Assembly: GCA_938023905.1 (NCBI GenBank)
Contig: CALJCO010000056.1
Location: forward strand, 1 to 30,786
Direction: 5' to 3'
Length of the DNA stretch: 30,786 nucleotides
Origin: an uncultured Collinsella sp.
Lineage (GTDB): Bacteria; Actinomycetota; Coriobacteriia; Coriobacteriales; Coriobacteriaceae
The translations under genes were made by a program, and so were the position numbers. This document shows positions 1 to 7,964 of the stretch, one piece after another. Every line of letters begins with the position of its first letter. The first letter of the stretch is position 1. The notes beneath the pieces are model-generated. The model was not told the DNA's origin, ran no database searches, and saw nothing but the letters and a program-made list of their open reading frames with translations.

Positions 1-695
1 GCCAGAGCGGCACCGACAAACGGAGCGATGCCAGGAACAAGCAGGCCATACTTCCAGTTGTTGTCAGCCTTGTTCTTAATCGGCAGCACCTGATAGGCCA
101 TGCGAGGACCAAGGTCACGTGCCTGGTTCATGGCGAAGCCGGTGATGCCGCCCATGCCCATGCCAACGGCCCAGACAATCAGGCCGACGCAGATGGCGAG
201 CAACAGAACGTTCTCACCAGCACGGCTAGCAGCAGCAAGGATGGCGCTGATAAACACGAAGGTGCAGATAGCCTCGCAGAAGAAGTTGCGGGCATAGTTC
301 GTGCCCTCGGTGGTGGGGTTGGTCGAGAAGATGTTGCGCTGGGCAATGGGATCGACGACGCCTTCGGAAGCCTTGAACTCATCGGCATACATAAACCAAG
401 CGATCACGGCACCCACAAAGCCGCCGAGCATATCGGCGAGCATGAAGGGAATGCAGCTGCTCCACGGCACCAGGCCGACGATGCACTGGGCAAGCACCAT
501 GGCGGGGTTCATGCACACGGCACCGCCAAAGACAAACAGGCAGACCGAGATGCCAAAAGACCAAGTGGTGATGGCAAACATGTGGCCGGAGCCCTGATAC
601 TTGGTGCCCTTGAGCACCGTATCGCAGTGCACGCCCACGCCAAAGATGATCATGAGGGCCGTTGCGCCGAATTCGCAGAGGAGTTTGGTAAGCAT
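1..695 (-). CDS. MIP-family channel (aquaglyceroporin, probable lactate/glycerol facilitator, LarD-like), 3' end cut by window
   Basis: The frame opens at an ATG (693-695) and reads through the left edge, giving about 231 residues without a stop, so only the C-terminus is missing. Several hydrophobic segments are visible. The first channel motif is NPA (context CMNPAMVLAQ, near residue 63). The second, in the context GFAMNQARDLGPR, reads NQA rather than NPA but keeps the following Arg-Asp pair that forms part of the selectivity filter in this family. The GF-N-ARD-GPR context is typical of the glycerol-facilitator branch. It sits 49 nt downstream of larA on the same strand, so the two are probably co-transcribed. 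In Lactobacillus plantarum the lar operon includes a MIP protein (LarD) that passes D-lactate, hence the inferred lactate role. Glycerol transport is the main alternative. An AAGG lies just upstream of the start. Confidence 0.85.
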   Translation of the reverse strand, partial: MLTKLLCEFGATALMIIFGVGVHCDTVLKGTKYQGSGHMFAITTWSFGISVCLFVFGGAVCMNPAMVLAQCIVGLVPWSSCIPFMLADMLGGFVGAVIAWFMYADEFKASEGVVDPIAQRNIFSTNPTTEGTNYARNFFCEAICTFVFISAILAAASRAGENVLLLAICVGLIVWAVGMGMGGITGFAMNQARDLGPRMAYQVLPIKNKADNNWKYGLLVPGIAPFVGAAL

Positions 696-744
696 AAAAC
701 CTTATCTTTCTTGTCGGTTAAAAACGATTCGTTTAGGCCGCGCA

Positions 745-2022
745 CTAGTGCTGCGCAACAACAACGCCCAGGCCATCGGGAATGACGGCAACCTTGGCAT
801 CGGCACCCTTCATCTCAAAGGCGAGCTTGAGCGCCTCCTCGATAGTGTTGACCGGCGTCATGTGCATATCCTTGAGCATCTGGTGATCGCACAGGTCGGT
901 GACCATGATCACAGGGTGATGCGCCAGGATGCGGGCAAAGATCTGGCTCGTCCACTGGTCGGGCAGGGTCTCGTCCTTAGGACGGTCGATGCAGGCGCGC
1001 TCAAACTCCGCCGGATCGTTGTCGGCGATGTTGTGATAGAAGCCCTCGCCACCGTGGCCGTCGGCACAACCGGCGACGTCGATGATCACGCCGCCCTCGG
1101 GAAGCGTGGCCTCGGCAGCGCACATGCCCTTCACAGCCTGATAGATGTTCTGATCGAGGGGGTAGCCACCGTTGGTGGTGATGGCAATCTCGCACTCGAC
1201 GGGCTCAACGCCGGCAAGGCTCTTCACGAACTCGCAGCCGGCCTCGTGCGCCTTGTGGATATCGCCGGCAAAGGAGCCGATGACCTCGTGCTTGCCGTTA
1301 AGCACCACGTTAAGCACAAAGGCAAGGTGAGCCATCTCGGCGGCGGCGAACATGTCCTCGCTCACGTGGTTGTGGCACAGGTTGCCGGCACGCGAGTGGG
1401 AATCGTTCACAAACTGACCGTTGTGGTTGTACATGATGGTCTTGTAGCTGGCGATGCCAGGCAGGACGGACTTGCGGCTACCAGAGAAACCGGCAAAGAA
1501 GTGCGGCTCAATAAAGCCCTCGGCAAGCAGCAGATCGCAATCGGCAGCAATCTTGTTGATGATGCACTCGCCGCCAGAAGGCAGGGTGCCGATCTTTTTC
1601 ATCATGCTGTCGTCAGTTGCGACGTGCATAACGATTTCCTCGTTGGCAACGATGTCCTCGCCATACTTGTTGACGAGTTCCTCGTGCGTCGACGGACGGT
1701 GCATACCCGTAGCAACCAAAATACGCACGCGCGCCTCCGGCGCAGCAGTATGGATGTGATGCAGCAGAATAGGCATCGTCACACGCGAGGGAACGGGACG
1801 CGTATGGTCGGAGCTAATGATGACAATATCCTTCTTGCCAGCACAAAGCTCCTCGAGCGACGGCGAGCCATAAGGGTTGGCAAGCGACTCCTCTACCAGC
1901 TCTTCCTGCGATTTCGTAGTCTTAAACTCGTTTTGATGACCCTCCATCACACCCGCGAAGTTCTTGTCCTCGAGCTCCAGATGCAACGTCTTGTGGTCAA
2001 ACGGCAGTTCACATTCAAACAT
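745..2022 (-). CDS. larA: Nickel-pincer-dependent lactate racemase (LarA family)
   Basis: This 425-residue protein is expected to interconvert D- and L-lactate in the cytoplasm using the nickel-pincer nucleotide (NPN) cofactor. Counted from the ATG at 2020-2022, Asp72 and Arg75 (DHTRPVP), His108 (GMHRP), His174 and Lys184 (HFFAGFSGSRK), His200 (MYNH), and Gln295 and Lys298 (YQAVKG) fall at exactly the positions known as catalytic or cofactor residues in L. plantarum LarA. Lys184 is the residue that covalently holds the cofactor. This supports true racemase chemistry, although related LarA homologues act on other 2-hydroxyacids. The reading frame extends 11 codons further upstream, but only the ATG at 2022 has a ribosome site (AGAGGG, about 9 nt away). 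The cofactor-making genes larB, larC and larE are not in the window and must be elsewhere. Confidence 0.93.
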   Translation of the reverse strand: MFECELPFDHKTLHLELEDKNFAGVMEGHQNEFKTTKSQEELVEESLANPYGSPSLEELCAGKKDIVIISSDHTRPVPSRVTMPILLHHIHTAAPEARVRILVATGMHRPSTHEELVNKYGEDIVANEEIVMHVATDDSMMKKIGTLPSGGECIINKIAADCDLLLAEGFIEPHFFAGFSGSRKSVLPGIASYKTIMYNHNGQFVNDSHSRAGNLCHNHVSEDMFAAAEMAHLAFVLNVVLNGKHEVIGSFAGDIHKAHEAGCEFVKSLAGVEPVECEIAITTNGGYPLDQNIYQAVKGMCAAEATLPEGGVIIDVAGCADGHGGEGFYHNIADNDPAEFERACIDRPKDETLPDQWTSQIFARILAHHPVIMVTDLCDHQMLKDMHMTPVNTIEEALKLAFEMKGADAKVAVIPDGLGVVVAQH

Positions 2023-2151
2023 TGACGAGCGCCCTCTTCCTTTCAACTGACACACTAGTCAAACCGTTGGAAGGATACGCCGCTCACCGAAAAACACCAC
2101 CGTCCACCGACTCATTAACACAACGTTCATATTTGACCCACAACAAAACAA

Positions 2152-2175
2152 CCGCGATCCCAAACGGGACCGCGG
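2152..2175 (-). terminator. Terminator-like or attenuator hairpin upstream of larA
   Basis: A GC-rich hairpin with 10-bp arms (CCGCGATCCC / GGGACCGCGG, one mismatch) and a 4-nt loop. On the minus strand it is followed by the T-rich run TTGTTTTGTTG. It lies about 130 nt upstream of the larA start, so it either ends a transcript arising between 2180 and 2570 or acts as an attenuator in a long larA leader. Confidence 0.5.
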
Positions 2176-2191
2176 CCGCCTGTCAATGGCA

Positions 2192-2569
2192 CTATGGACA
2201 GGATGGCTTACACAGCGCAGAGACACACATCAATCCTGTGGCATGCGCGCGTAAGCTATCTTGCATAAATACGTCAATAAAATGCATAGAATGACGCACG
2301 GGTTTCGAACCGTAACAGGGTAGCCCCATCCGGAGCGTGCATTTTTGGGAGTATTCAGCATCGCGAGATAAGTCTATAGGGCTAAAAGCCTATCGAAAGC
2401 TAGGAAGCCTCCATGGCTCTTGCCTTCTAGGCAGCATGCGGCAAGAAACCAGTCATATATGAGCATCGCCAAGGCCCAATTGTCGTGCAAAAGCATCAAC
2501 AGGGACCGCGAACGTCACCTATGGTCCTATGCATCAATCTTTAGCTGCTGAAAACTCCGTTTTTTGCAC
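2192..2569 (-). pseudogene. Possible decayed small coding region in the larA upstream gap
   Basis: One minus-strand frame from a GTG at 2567-2569 to a TAG at 2192-2194 is 126 codons long and broken by four internal stops. Protein-like stretches remain, for example VTFAVPVDAFARQLGLGDAH and a final run of about 65 codons without a stop. It ends 17 nt before a terminator-like hairpin, as a real gene would. I do not recognise the product, and open runs of this size also occur by chance, so this is a weak call. A structured non-coding RNA over the same interval is the main alternative: it contains a small hairpin at 2376-2393 (ATAGGGCT, loop AAA, AGCCTAT). Confidence 0.2.
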
Positions 2570-2626
2570 GTCACCCCAAGCACCACCCTCACCCAGCGGC
2601 TGATTCACCGAAGACCTAGGACGAAG

Positions 2627-2752
2627 GGGCCCGACGGGTTTCCCTCTGAATGCATTCCGCAGCACGAAGCCCCCTTATCCGCAGCTCCGAAGGAGCAGGA
2701 TAAGGGGGCTTCAAGTGCGAGGACGCATTCAGAGGGAATCCCATCGGGTCCC
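2627..2752. repeat. Very long imperfect hairpin (about 60-bp arms) between larA and ppc
   Basis: Two arms of roughly 60 nt (2627-2688 and 2692-2752) pair around a GAA loop with only scattered mismatches. Key blocks are TTCCCTCTGAATGC paired with GCATTCAGAGGGAA, and AAGCCCCCTTATCC paired with GGATAAGGGGGCTT. It starts 24 nt beyond the ppc stop in the direction of ppc transcription. There is no U-tract after it, so it is not a simple intrinsic terminator. It contains no gene. A MITE-like or REP-like mobile palindrome is the best guess. Confidence 0.75.
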
Positions 2753-2775
2753 GGTGAGAGCCACAGGGCTATCGA

Positions 2776-5601
2776 TTACCCCGTGTTTTGCAAACCTGCC
2801 GAGACGCCGGTCACAGTCGAAAGAATCAGGCTCATGTACTCGGCCTTCTTCTCCTCGGCCATCTCGTCCTGGTTCATACGCACCTCGCGAAGGGCGCGAA
2901 CCTGGGCGATGGACAGGGCGTCGACGTAGGGGTTGCGCACGCGGACAGCGCAGCCAAGCACGCGACGGCGCTGCAGCGGCCACTCGTCACCGACGATGGC
3001 AAGGACCCACTTACGGGTGAGCTGCATCTCGGTAAAGACCTTCTCGGACAGATCCTGGCGATCGCCCAGGTGCAGATACATCTTGGCGATGCGCTGGTCG
3101 GTCTTGGCGATCGACATCTCGATGTTGTCGATAAAGGTGCGGAAGAACGGCCACTCCTGGTAGGCAGCCTTAAGCTGGTCAAGATCGCCCAGCTGCTCGC
3201 AGGCGGTGCCCAGGCCGTACCAAGCAGCCAGGTTAATGCGAGCCTGGCTCCAGCTGAAGATCCACGGAATGGTACGCAGGTCGTCGAGCGACTTGGCACC
3301 CAGACCGCGCTTGGCCGGGCGCGAGCCGATCGGCAGCAGACCGACCTCGGTCAGCGGCGTCACGGTCGAGAACCACGGAGTAAAGTCCTCGGTGTTCAGC
3401 AGGTCCAGATAGCGCTCGTGGCTTGCGGCGTTGAGCTTCTCGGCCATATCCCAAAACTTCTGCGTGGTCTCGGTGTTGGTCTTCTCGACGCTCGGGGCCG
3501 ACTGCAAAAGCGTTGCGGCGGCAACGGACTCAACATGGCGCTGAGCCAGCGTGCGGTTACCGTAACGGGCAAAGATGACCTCGCCCTGCTCGGTGAGCTT
3601 AAAGAAGCAGTTGACCGAACCCTTGGGCTGCGCCAGCACGGCCTTATTGGCCGGGCCGCCGCCACGGCCCACGGCACCGCCGCGACCGTGCATGAGCACC
3701 AGGTCGATATCGTTCTTCTCGGCCCACTTGGCAATGCGCTCCTGCGCGGAGTGCAGCGCGAGCATGGCCGTGGTAGGACCGGCATCCTTGGAGGAGTCGG
3801 AATAGCCCAGCATGACCTCCATGCGGCGGTTGGTCTGGGCAAGGCGCTTCTGCACCACGGGCAGCGTAAGCATCTGGTCGAGCACGTCGACGCAGCCCTC
3901 GAGGTCCTCGAGCTGCTCGAACAGCGGGATCACGTCGAGCTCGGGGACATCCTCCTCGTGTGCAAAGGACAGGTGGGCAAGCTCAAAGACGTCGGCCACA
4001 TGCTGGGCGCTCTTGGTGAACGAGATGATGTAGCGGTGCGCCATCTTCTTGCCGTAGCGCTTTTGGATGGAGCCGATAGCGCGGAAGGTATCGATGACCT
4101 CGCGCGTCATGGGCTGCAGATCACCATGGATGCCGTTCTCGTGGATATCCTTGAGGGCGCGGGCGTGCACCACGGAGTGCTGACGGAACTCCATCTCGAC
4201 CATGTGGAAGCCGAAGGACTCGACCTGCCAGATGATGGTCTGGACCGGGCCGTAGGCGGCACGAACGGCACCGCAGGCGGCCAGCGAACGCTGGACGACG
4301 CGCAGGTCATCCAGGAACTCGTCGGCGCTGTGGTACATGGTGTCGGTGATACGGCGCACGGTGGCGTTCAGACGGTCGGCCATGACGAGCATGACGGCGC
4401 GATGCGGCTCGTGCTCGGAGATCAGCTCGGCGCGGGCCGTGTACCGAGGGCTCATCTCGACCTGATGGTTCCACAGGTTAATGAGCTCGGCAGAAGGCTT
4501 GCTGTAGGTGGCCTCGAGCGTGAGGTTACGGCCGATGCGGCGGCATTTGTCCTCGAGTTTGAGCACCATGTGGGTGAAGTACTTGGCGGCGACCTCGCGG
4601 CTCACCTTGGCGGTAACGTTGGGGTTGCCGTCACGGTCGGAACCGATCCAGCTGCCGGGGTGGAAGAACGCCGGGCACAGAGGCGGCACGGTGCCGGCCT
4701 TGTCGCCCAGCACCCAGTCGTCAAAACGACGATAGATGACGGGGATAACGTCGAACAGCGTGTTATCGAAGATGTCGATGATGGTATCGGCTTCCTCGAC
4801 CGGCGTGGGCTTCTTGAGCGCGATGGGGCTCGTACGCACCAGGGCGTCGATCTCCTGCAGCATATGGCGCTCGTTCTCCACCAGGTCGGAGCCGCCCAGA
4901 CGCGGACGCTCCTCCAGCAGGTTGGAGATACGACGAATCTTGCCCTCGACGGCCTTACGACGGGCCTCGGTGGGATGTGCGGTAAAGACAGGGTGGAACT
5001 CGAGCTTGCCGAGCAGCTCGTTGGCGCCCTCGACACCCATCTCGTTTACCAACTGGTGATAGGCGACGGTGAGTTCGTTGGCGGGATCGACCTCGGTATC
5101 GGTCGATGCGCCGGCCTCGCGCTCGCGCAGCTGCGCCACACGGTAGTTCTCCTCCGACAAGTTTGCCAGATGGAAGAAGCTCGTAAAGGCGCGGACAATG
5201 ACCTGCTGCTTATCGAGCGGCAGGCTGTCGATCAGATCGACGACCTCACGAAATGCCACGGCGGTGGGCTCGTCGGCAGTGGGCACGCCCTGCTCGTCAA
5301 CGGACTCGTCGGCAGCGCGGGTACCGGGGTTGCCAGCATTGGCCACAATCTCGGCTGTCAAAATCTTGTCGAACAGGTCCGCGATCTCGGGATCATACTC
5401 GCTAAGCACACGACGTTCCAGGCGCAGGAACAGCGCCAGATTATCGCGCAGCTCCTCGGGGATCTCGATCTCGGCGAGACGCTCCCTGGACTCGGCATTC
5501 GAGCCGATTCGGTTAACGAGGCGGTTGACCACGGCAGCGACGCGCGCCGCGGCTTCGGGTACAGACTGGTTGCTTAGGTTCTCAGCCACGTTTCCTCCCA
5601 T
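2776..5601 (-). CDS. ppc: Phosphoenolpyruvate carboxylase
   Basis: The 941-residue cytoplasmic enzyme carboxylates phosphoenolpyruvate with bicarbonate to make oxaloacetate, refilling the TCA and amino-acid precursor pool. Family motifs are clear: FTAHPTEARR with the catalytic His, GSWIGSDRDGNPNVT, the YSDSSKDAG segment, the glycine loop HGRGGAVGRGGGP, and the C-terminal QNTG that completes the active site. The His of the glycine loop is preceded by Met, where Phe is common. Length fits the bacterial family. Two starts compete: the ATG at 5599-5601, with AAGGAGG almost touching it, and a GTG at 5587-5589 with GGAGG at better spacing, which would remove four residues. A promoter lies about 35 nt upstream. 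It is probably transcribed alone. Confidence 0.97.
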   Translation of the reverse strand: MGGNVAENLSNQSVPEAAARVAAVVNRLVNRIGSNAESRERLAEIEIPEELRDNLALFLRLERRVLSEYDPEIADLFDKILTAEIVANAGNPGTRAADESVDEQGVPTADEPTAVAFREVVDLIDSLPLDKQQVIVRAFTSFFHLANLSEENYRVAQLREREAGASTDTEVDPANELTVAYHQLVNEMGVEGANELLGKLEFHPVFTAHPTEARRKAVEGKIRRISNLLEERPRLGGSDLVENERHMLQEIDALVRTSPIALKKPTPVEEADTIIDIFDNTLFDVIPVIYRRFDDWVLGDKAGTVPPLCPAFFHPGSWIGSDRDGNPNVTAKVSREVAAKYFTHMVLKLEDKCRRIGRNLTLEATYSKPSAELINLWNHQVEMSPRYTARAELISEHEPHRAVMLVMADRLNATVRRITDTMYHSADEFLDDLRVVQRSLAACGAVRAAYGPVQTIIWQVESFGFHMVEMEFRQHSVVHARALKDIHENGIHGDLQPMTREVIDTFRAIGSIQKRYGKKMAHRYIISFTKSAQHVADVFELAHLSFAHEEDVPELDVIPLFEQLEDLEGCVDVLDQMLTLPVVQKRLAQTNRRMEVMLGYSDSSKDAGPTTAMLALHSAQERIAKWAEKNDIDLVLMHGRGGAVGRGGGPANKAVLAQPKGSVNCFFKLTEQGEVIFARYGNRTLAQRHVESVAAATLLQSAPSVEKTNTETTQKFWDMAEKLNAASHERYLDLLNTEDFTPWFSTVTPLTEVGLLPIGSRPAKRGLGAKSLDDLRTIPWIFSWSQARINLAAWYGLGTACEQLGDLDQLKAAYQEWPFFRTFIDNIEMSIAKTDQRIAKMYLHLGDRQDLSEKVFTEMQLTRKWVLAIVGDEWPLQRRRVLGCAVRVRNPYVDALSIAQVRALREVRMNQDEMAEEKKAEYMSLILSTVTGVSAGLQNTG

Positions 5602-5633
5602 TCCTCCTTCTATGCACGTAACATGCGGTATTC

Positions 5634-5693
5634 ATTATAGGCGCTTGAGAAATACTTTCGACACTGATTGCGCTTTACCACACAAAAGTATTT
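5634..5693 (-). promoter_or_regulatory. ppc promoter with paired inverted-repeat motifs
   Basis: A perfect TATAAT -10 element lies at 5634-5639 on the minus strand. The sequence AAATACTTT (5650-5658) and its exact inverse AAAGTATTT (5685-5693) flank the -35 position and the region upstream. Each copy is itself nearly symmetric (GAAATACTTTC). The first copy overlaps where the -35 should be, as an operator would. The regulator is unknown. Confidence 0.5.
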
Positions 5694-5753
5694 TCTGCAT
5701 TGCAAGGGTTTTTGCCCCAAATGGTCGTATTTCTCGGTGGGCGGCATACGTAA

Positions 5754-5789
5754 ACGGGGGCATTCCGCATAAAAGCGAAACACCCCCGT
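5754..5789 (-). terminator. Probable hisS terminator
   Basis: ACGGGGG (5754-5760) pairs with CCCCCGT (5783-5789), with further pairing inside the loop. It lies about 57 nt beyond the hisS stop. The tail on the minus strand (GTTTACG) is only weakly T-rich, so this is a moderate call. Confidence 0.45.
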
Positions 5790-5846
5790 AACAATCGCTC
5801 TCCATGAGCAGGGCACGTTAGCAGGCCCGCAGCTCAAAAAGATGCG

Positions 5847-7160
5847 CTACAGGCGCTCGCGAACCGCCTCGACCACATTGGCCAGATCGACGAGAACCTC
5901 GTCATGGCTCTGCATGTCGCGCACCTTGACCTTGCCGGCGGCAAGCTCGTCGCCGCCCAAGACCAAAATGAGCTTGGCGCCCACCTTGTCGGCCTGCTTA
6001 AACTGGGCCTTGAGCGAACGGCCCTGGTAGTCGGCCTCGGTCACGATACCTGCAGCGCGAAGCTCCTGCGTAATGGCGAAGACGTTCTGGCGCAACTCCT
6101 TGCCGACGTTGGCGACGTAGACGCACGGGGCCTCATCGGCACCCAGGTCGCCGCCAAAGGCCTGTAGGGCCAGCAGGGCGCGCTCAAAACCGACGGCGAA
6201 GCCGACACCGGCCGTAGGCTTGCCGCCCTCGAGCTCGACCAAGCCGTCGTAGCGACCGCCGCCACCGATGGAGCCGACACCGGCACCGGGAGCCTCGACC
6301 TCAAAGACGGTACGGGTGTAGTAGTCCAGGCCGCGCACCAAGGTGGGATCCTCGACATACTCGATACCGGCGGTATCCAGATAGCGCTTGACCTGCTCGT
6401 AGTGCTCGCGGCACTCGTCGCACAGGTTGTCACCCATCAGCGGAGCCTCGGCCATGATCTCGCGGCAATGGTCGTTCTTGCAGTCGAAGGCGCGCAGCGG
6501 GTTAAGCTCGGCGCGCTCGCGGCACTCGTCGCACATCTCGTCGGCGTGGTCGAGAACGAACTGCTTAACCTGCTCGCGATAGGCCGGACGGCACTGGGGA
6601 TCGCCCATCGAGTTAATGAGCAGACGGAGCTTGGAAAGATCGAAGCCCAGGCGCTTGTAGAACTCCATGAGCATGATGATGCACTCGGCGTCTGCCGCCG
6701 GATCGGGAGCGCCGAGCCACTCGATGCCCACCTGGTGGAACTGGCGCAGGCGGCCCTTCTGGGGACGCTCGCCGCGGAACATGGCCTCGGCGTAGTAAGC
6801 CTTAAACGGCGTGGAGCCCTGGGGCACCAGGTTGTTCTCCACGACGGCGCGCACCACACCGGCCGTGCCCTCGGGACGAAGGGCCAGACGCTGCTTAGGC
6901 TTGAGCTTGGTATCGGTGCCTTCGGTAAAGACGCGCTCCAGGTTGGCGCCGCTAAACACGCGGAACATCTCCTTGCGCACGACGTCGGTCGACTGGCCGA
7001 TGCCGTGGACAAACACGTCCACCTGCTCGATCGCGGGCGTCTCGATGGGCTTAAAGCCAAACGGCTCGAATACGCTGGCCGCAATCTGCTGCATCTTTTG
7101 CCAGGCGCGCATCTCGGCGCCGATAAGGTCGCGGGTTCCCTCCGCCTTCTGTGCCTGCAT
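5847..7160 (-). CDS. hisS: Histidine--tRNA ligase
   Basis: This class II aminoacyl-tRNA synthetase (437 residues) charges tRNA-His. Visible landmarks are the motif 2 segment (AMFRGERPQKGRLRQFHQ), the HisA signature LVRGLDYYTRTVFE, the glycine-rich GGGGRYDGL, motif 3 (GVGFAVGFER) and a C-terminal anticodon-binding domain. The insertion domain has six cysteines in CxxC pairs (CDEC, DCKNDHC, CDEC), suggesting a bound zinc; this is an inference. The frame also opens at a TTG two codons earlier, but the ATG at 7158-7160 is correctly spaced (9 nt) from AAAGG. No aspS or other synthetase is adjacent. Confidence 0.97.
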   Translation of the reverse strand: MQAQKAEGTRDLIGAEMRAWQKMQQIAASVFEPFGFKPIETPAIEQVDVFVHGIGQSTDVVRKEMFRVFSGANLERVFTEGTDTKLKPKQRLALRPEGTAGVVRAVVENNLVPQGSTPFKAYYAEAMFRGERPQKGRLRQFHQVGIEWLGAPDPAADAECIIMLMEFYKRLGFDLSKLRLLINSMGDPQCRPAYREQVKQFVLDHADEMCDECRERAELNPLRAFDCKNDHCREIMAEAPLMGDNLCDECREHYEQVKRYLDTAGIEYVEDPTLVRGLDYYTRTVFEVEAPGAGVGSIGGGGRYDGLVELEGGKPTAGVGFAVGFERALLALQAFGGDLGADEAPCVYVANVGKELRQNVFAITQELRAAGIVTEADYQGRSLKAQFKQADKVGAKLILVLGGDELAAGKVKVRDMQSHDEVLVDLANVVEAVRERL

Positions 7161-7203
7161 GGGCAAACACCTTTCTTTTGTATCGCGTCATAGATAGTGG
7201 ACA

Positions 7204-7209
7204 TTATAC
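7204..7209 (-). promoter_or_regulatory. hisS -10 promoter element
   Basis: A perfect TATAAT on the minus strand lies 44 nt upstream of the hisS ATG. The position expected for the -35 falls at the edge of the palindrome that starts at 7227 and does not match TTGACA well. Confidence 0.5.
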
Positions 7210-7226
7210 GGCACAAAGCAGCAACG

Positions 7227-7286
7227 CGGCGGCGCGTCTGACCGAACGAGGGTATGGGGACTCGTTCGGCCAGATGCGCCGCCGCT
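7227..7286. repeat. 60-bp palindrome 1 of 3
   Basis: Arms of 25 nt (GCGGCGGCGC...CCGAACGAG and its inverse) with two mismatches surround a 10-nt loop. Its right-to-left exit abuts the hisS -10 element, so it overlaps the -35 position of hisS. Confidence 0.8.
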
Positions 7287-7293
7287 GTTTGTG

Positions 7294-7353
7294 ATCCGTT
7301 TTCCTCCGTCCCCTTCGGATCACGTGATCTGTTGGGGACGGAGGAAACGGATC
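7294..7353. repeat. 60-bp palindrome 2 of 3 (CCTCCGTCCCC family)
   Basis: Arms GATCCGTTTTCC...GTCCCC and GGGGAC...AAACGGATC, about 20 bp with a one-base bulge, surround a loop of about 19 nt. The same core arm recurs in the palindrome at 15715-15799, so this is a dispersed family within the window. Confidence 0.85.
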
Positions 7354-7366
7354 ATTTCGTAGGCCC

Positions 7367-7426
7367 GTGACCGCCTTGGAAACCGAATGATGGTACGAGC
7401 ATCCATTCGGCTTCCAGGGCGGCCAC
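7367..7426. repeat. 60-bp palindrome 3 of 3
   Basis: GTGACCGCCTTGGAA and CCGAATG on the left pair with CATTCGG and TTCCAGGGCGGCCAC on the right, imperfectly. It has the same total length as the two palindromes before it but a different sequence. It lies 37 nt past the 3' end of the MFS remnant. Confidence 0.7.
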
Positions 7427-7463
7427 AAACAGAACGGGGCAAACAGAAAAGAGCGACGGACGT

Positions 7464-7964
7464 CTACTCCCCCGCCACGCTTGCACGCAGCTTGGCGGCG
7501 ATGGGCTCAGACGCCAGCAGAAACACCAACATAGCCACCGAGCACACCAAGCAGACAATCCAGGTGCTCGCAAAAGAGCCCGTGGCATCGGACAGCACAC
7601 CCGAAACGATGGCGCCCACGGTGCCGCCGACCATCTCGAGCGAGGTAATGGTGCCCGTGACCTTGCCGAGGTCGGCCATGCCAAACTGCTTGGACGCGGC
7701 AATAGTAGGCGTGATGGTGCCCATGCACGTTCCGACACCAAAGCTCACGGCAGCCACGATGGGACCAAGATCGGTCGCGGGGAAGCACAGGGCAACGCAA
7801 GCGATAATGCACGCAACGGATCCCAGCACGTTGCCAAAGCGCAGGCCAAAGCGATCATAGATCGCGCCGAGCGAAATCTTGGCGGTAACGACCGTGGCCC
7901 TGATGACAAAGCCGGAGGCCACGACGAGCCAACCGGGGAAGCATTTATGCTGCTGGGGTATGGA
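7464..7964 (-). pseudogene. MFS transporter remnant (C-terminal half only)
   Basis: About 165 codons encode what looks like the last half of a 12-helix major facilitator: an internal segment GWLVVASGFVIRATVVTAK, the A-loop-like GAIYDRFGLRFGN, then hydrophobic helices and a hydrophilic tail ending SVAGE. The first six helices are absent. There is no ATG with a ribosome site; the only plausible start is a GTG at 7920-7922. The frame continues upstream without a break until the stop codon (7965-7967) of the amidohydrolase, which is in the same frame. A deletion or recombination that removed the 5' half is the simplest reading. The exact substrate family is not clear from half a protein. Confidence 0.75.

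Noticed and set aside
2300..2330. tRNA-like T-loop (GGTTCGAAACCC) in the larA upstream gap
   Set aside because: The stem around the loop does not pair over five bases, and no acceptor, D or anticodon arm can be built around it.
2627..2752. Retron msr/msd or other reverse-transcribed element
   Set aside because: No reverse transcriptase gene or fragment is near; the long hairpin alone is not enough.
2788..5577. A 929-codon open frame on the plus strand opposite ppc
   Set aside because: It is the antisense frame of a clear, motif-complete ppc gene in GC-rich DNA; its translation is rich in Leu, Gly, Val and His with no domain, and it has no ribosome site of note.
7227..7426. CRISPR array
   Set aside because: The three units are palindromes with different arms, not identical repeats with variable spacers, and no cas gene is present.
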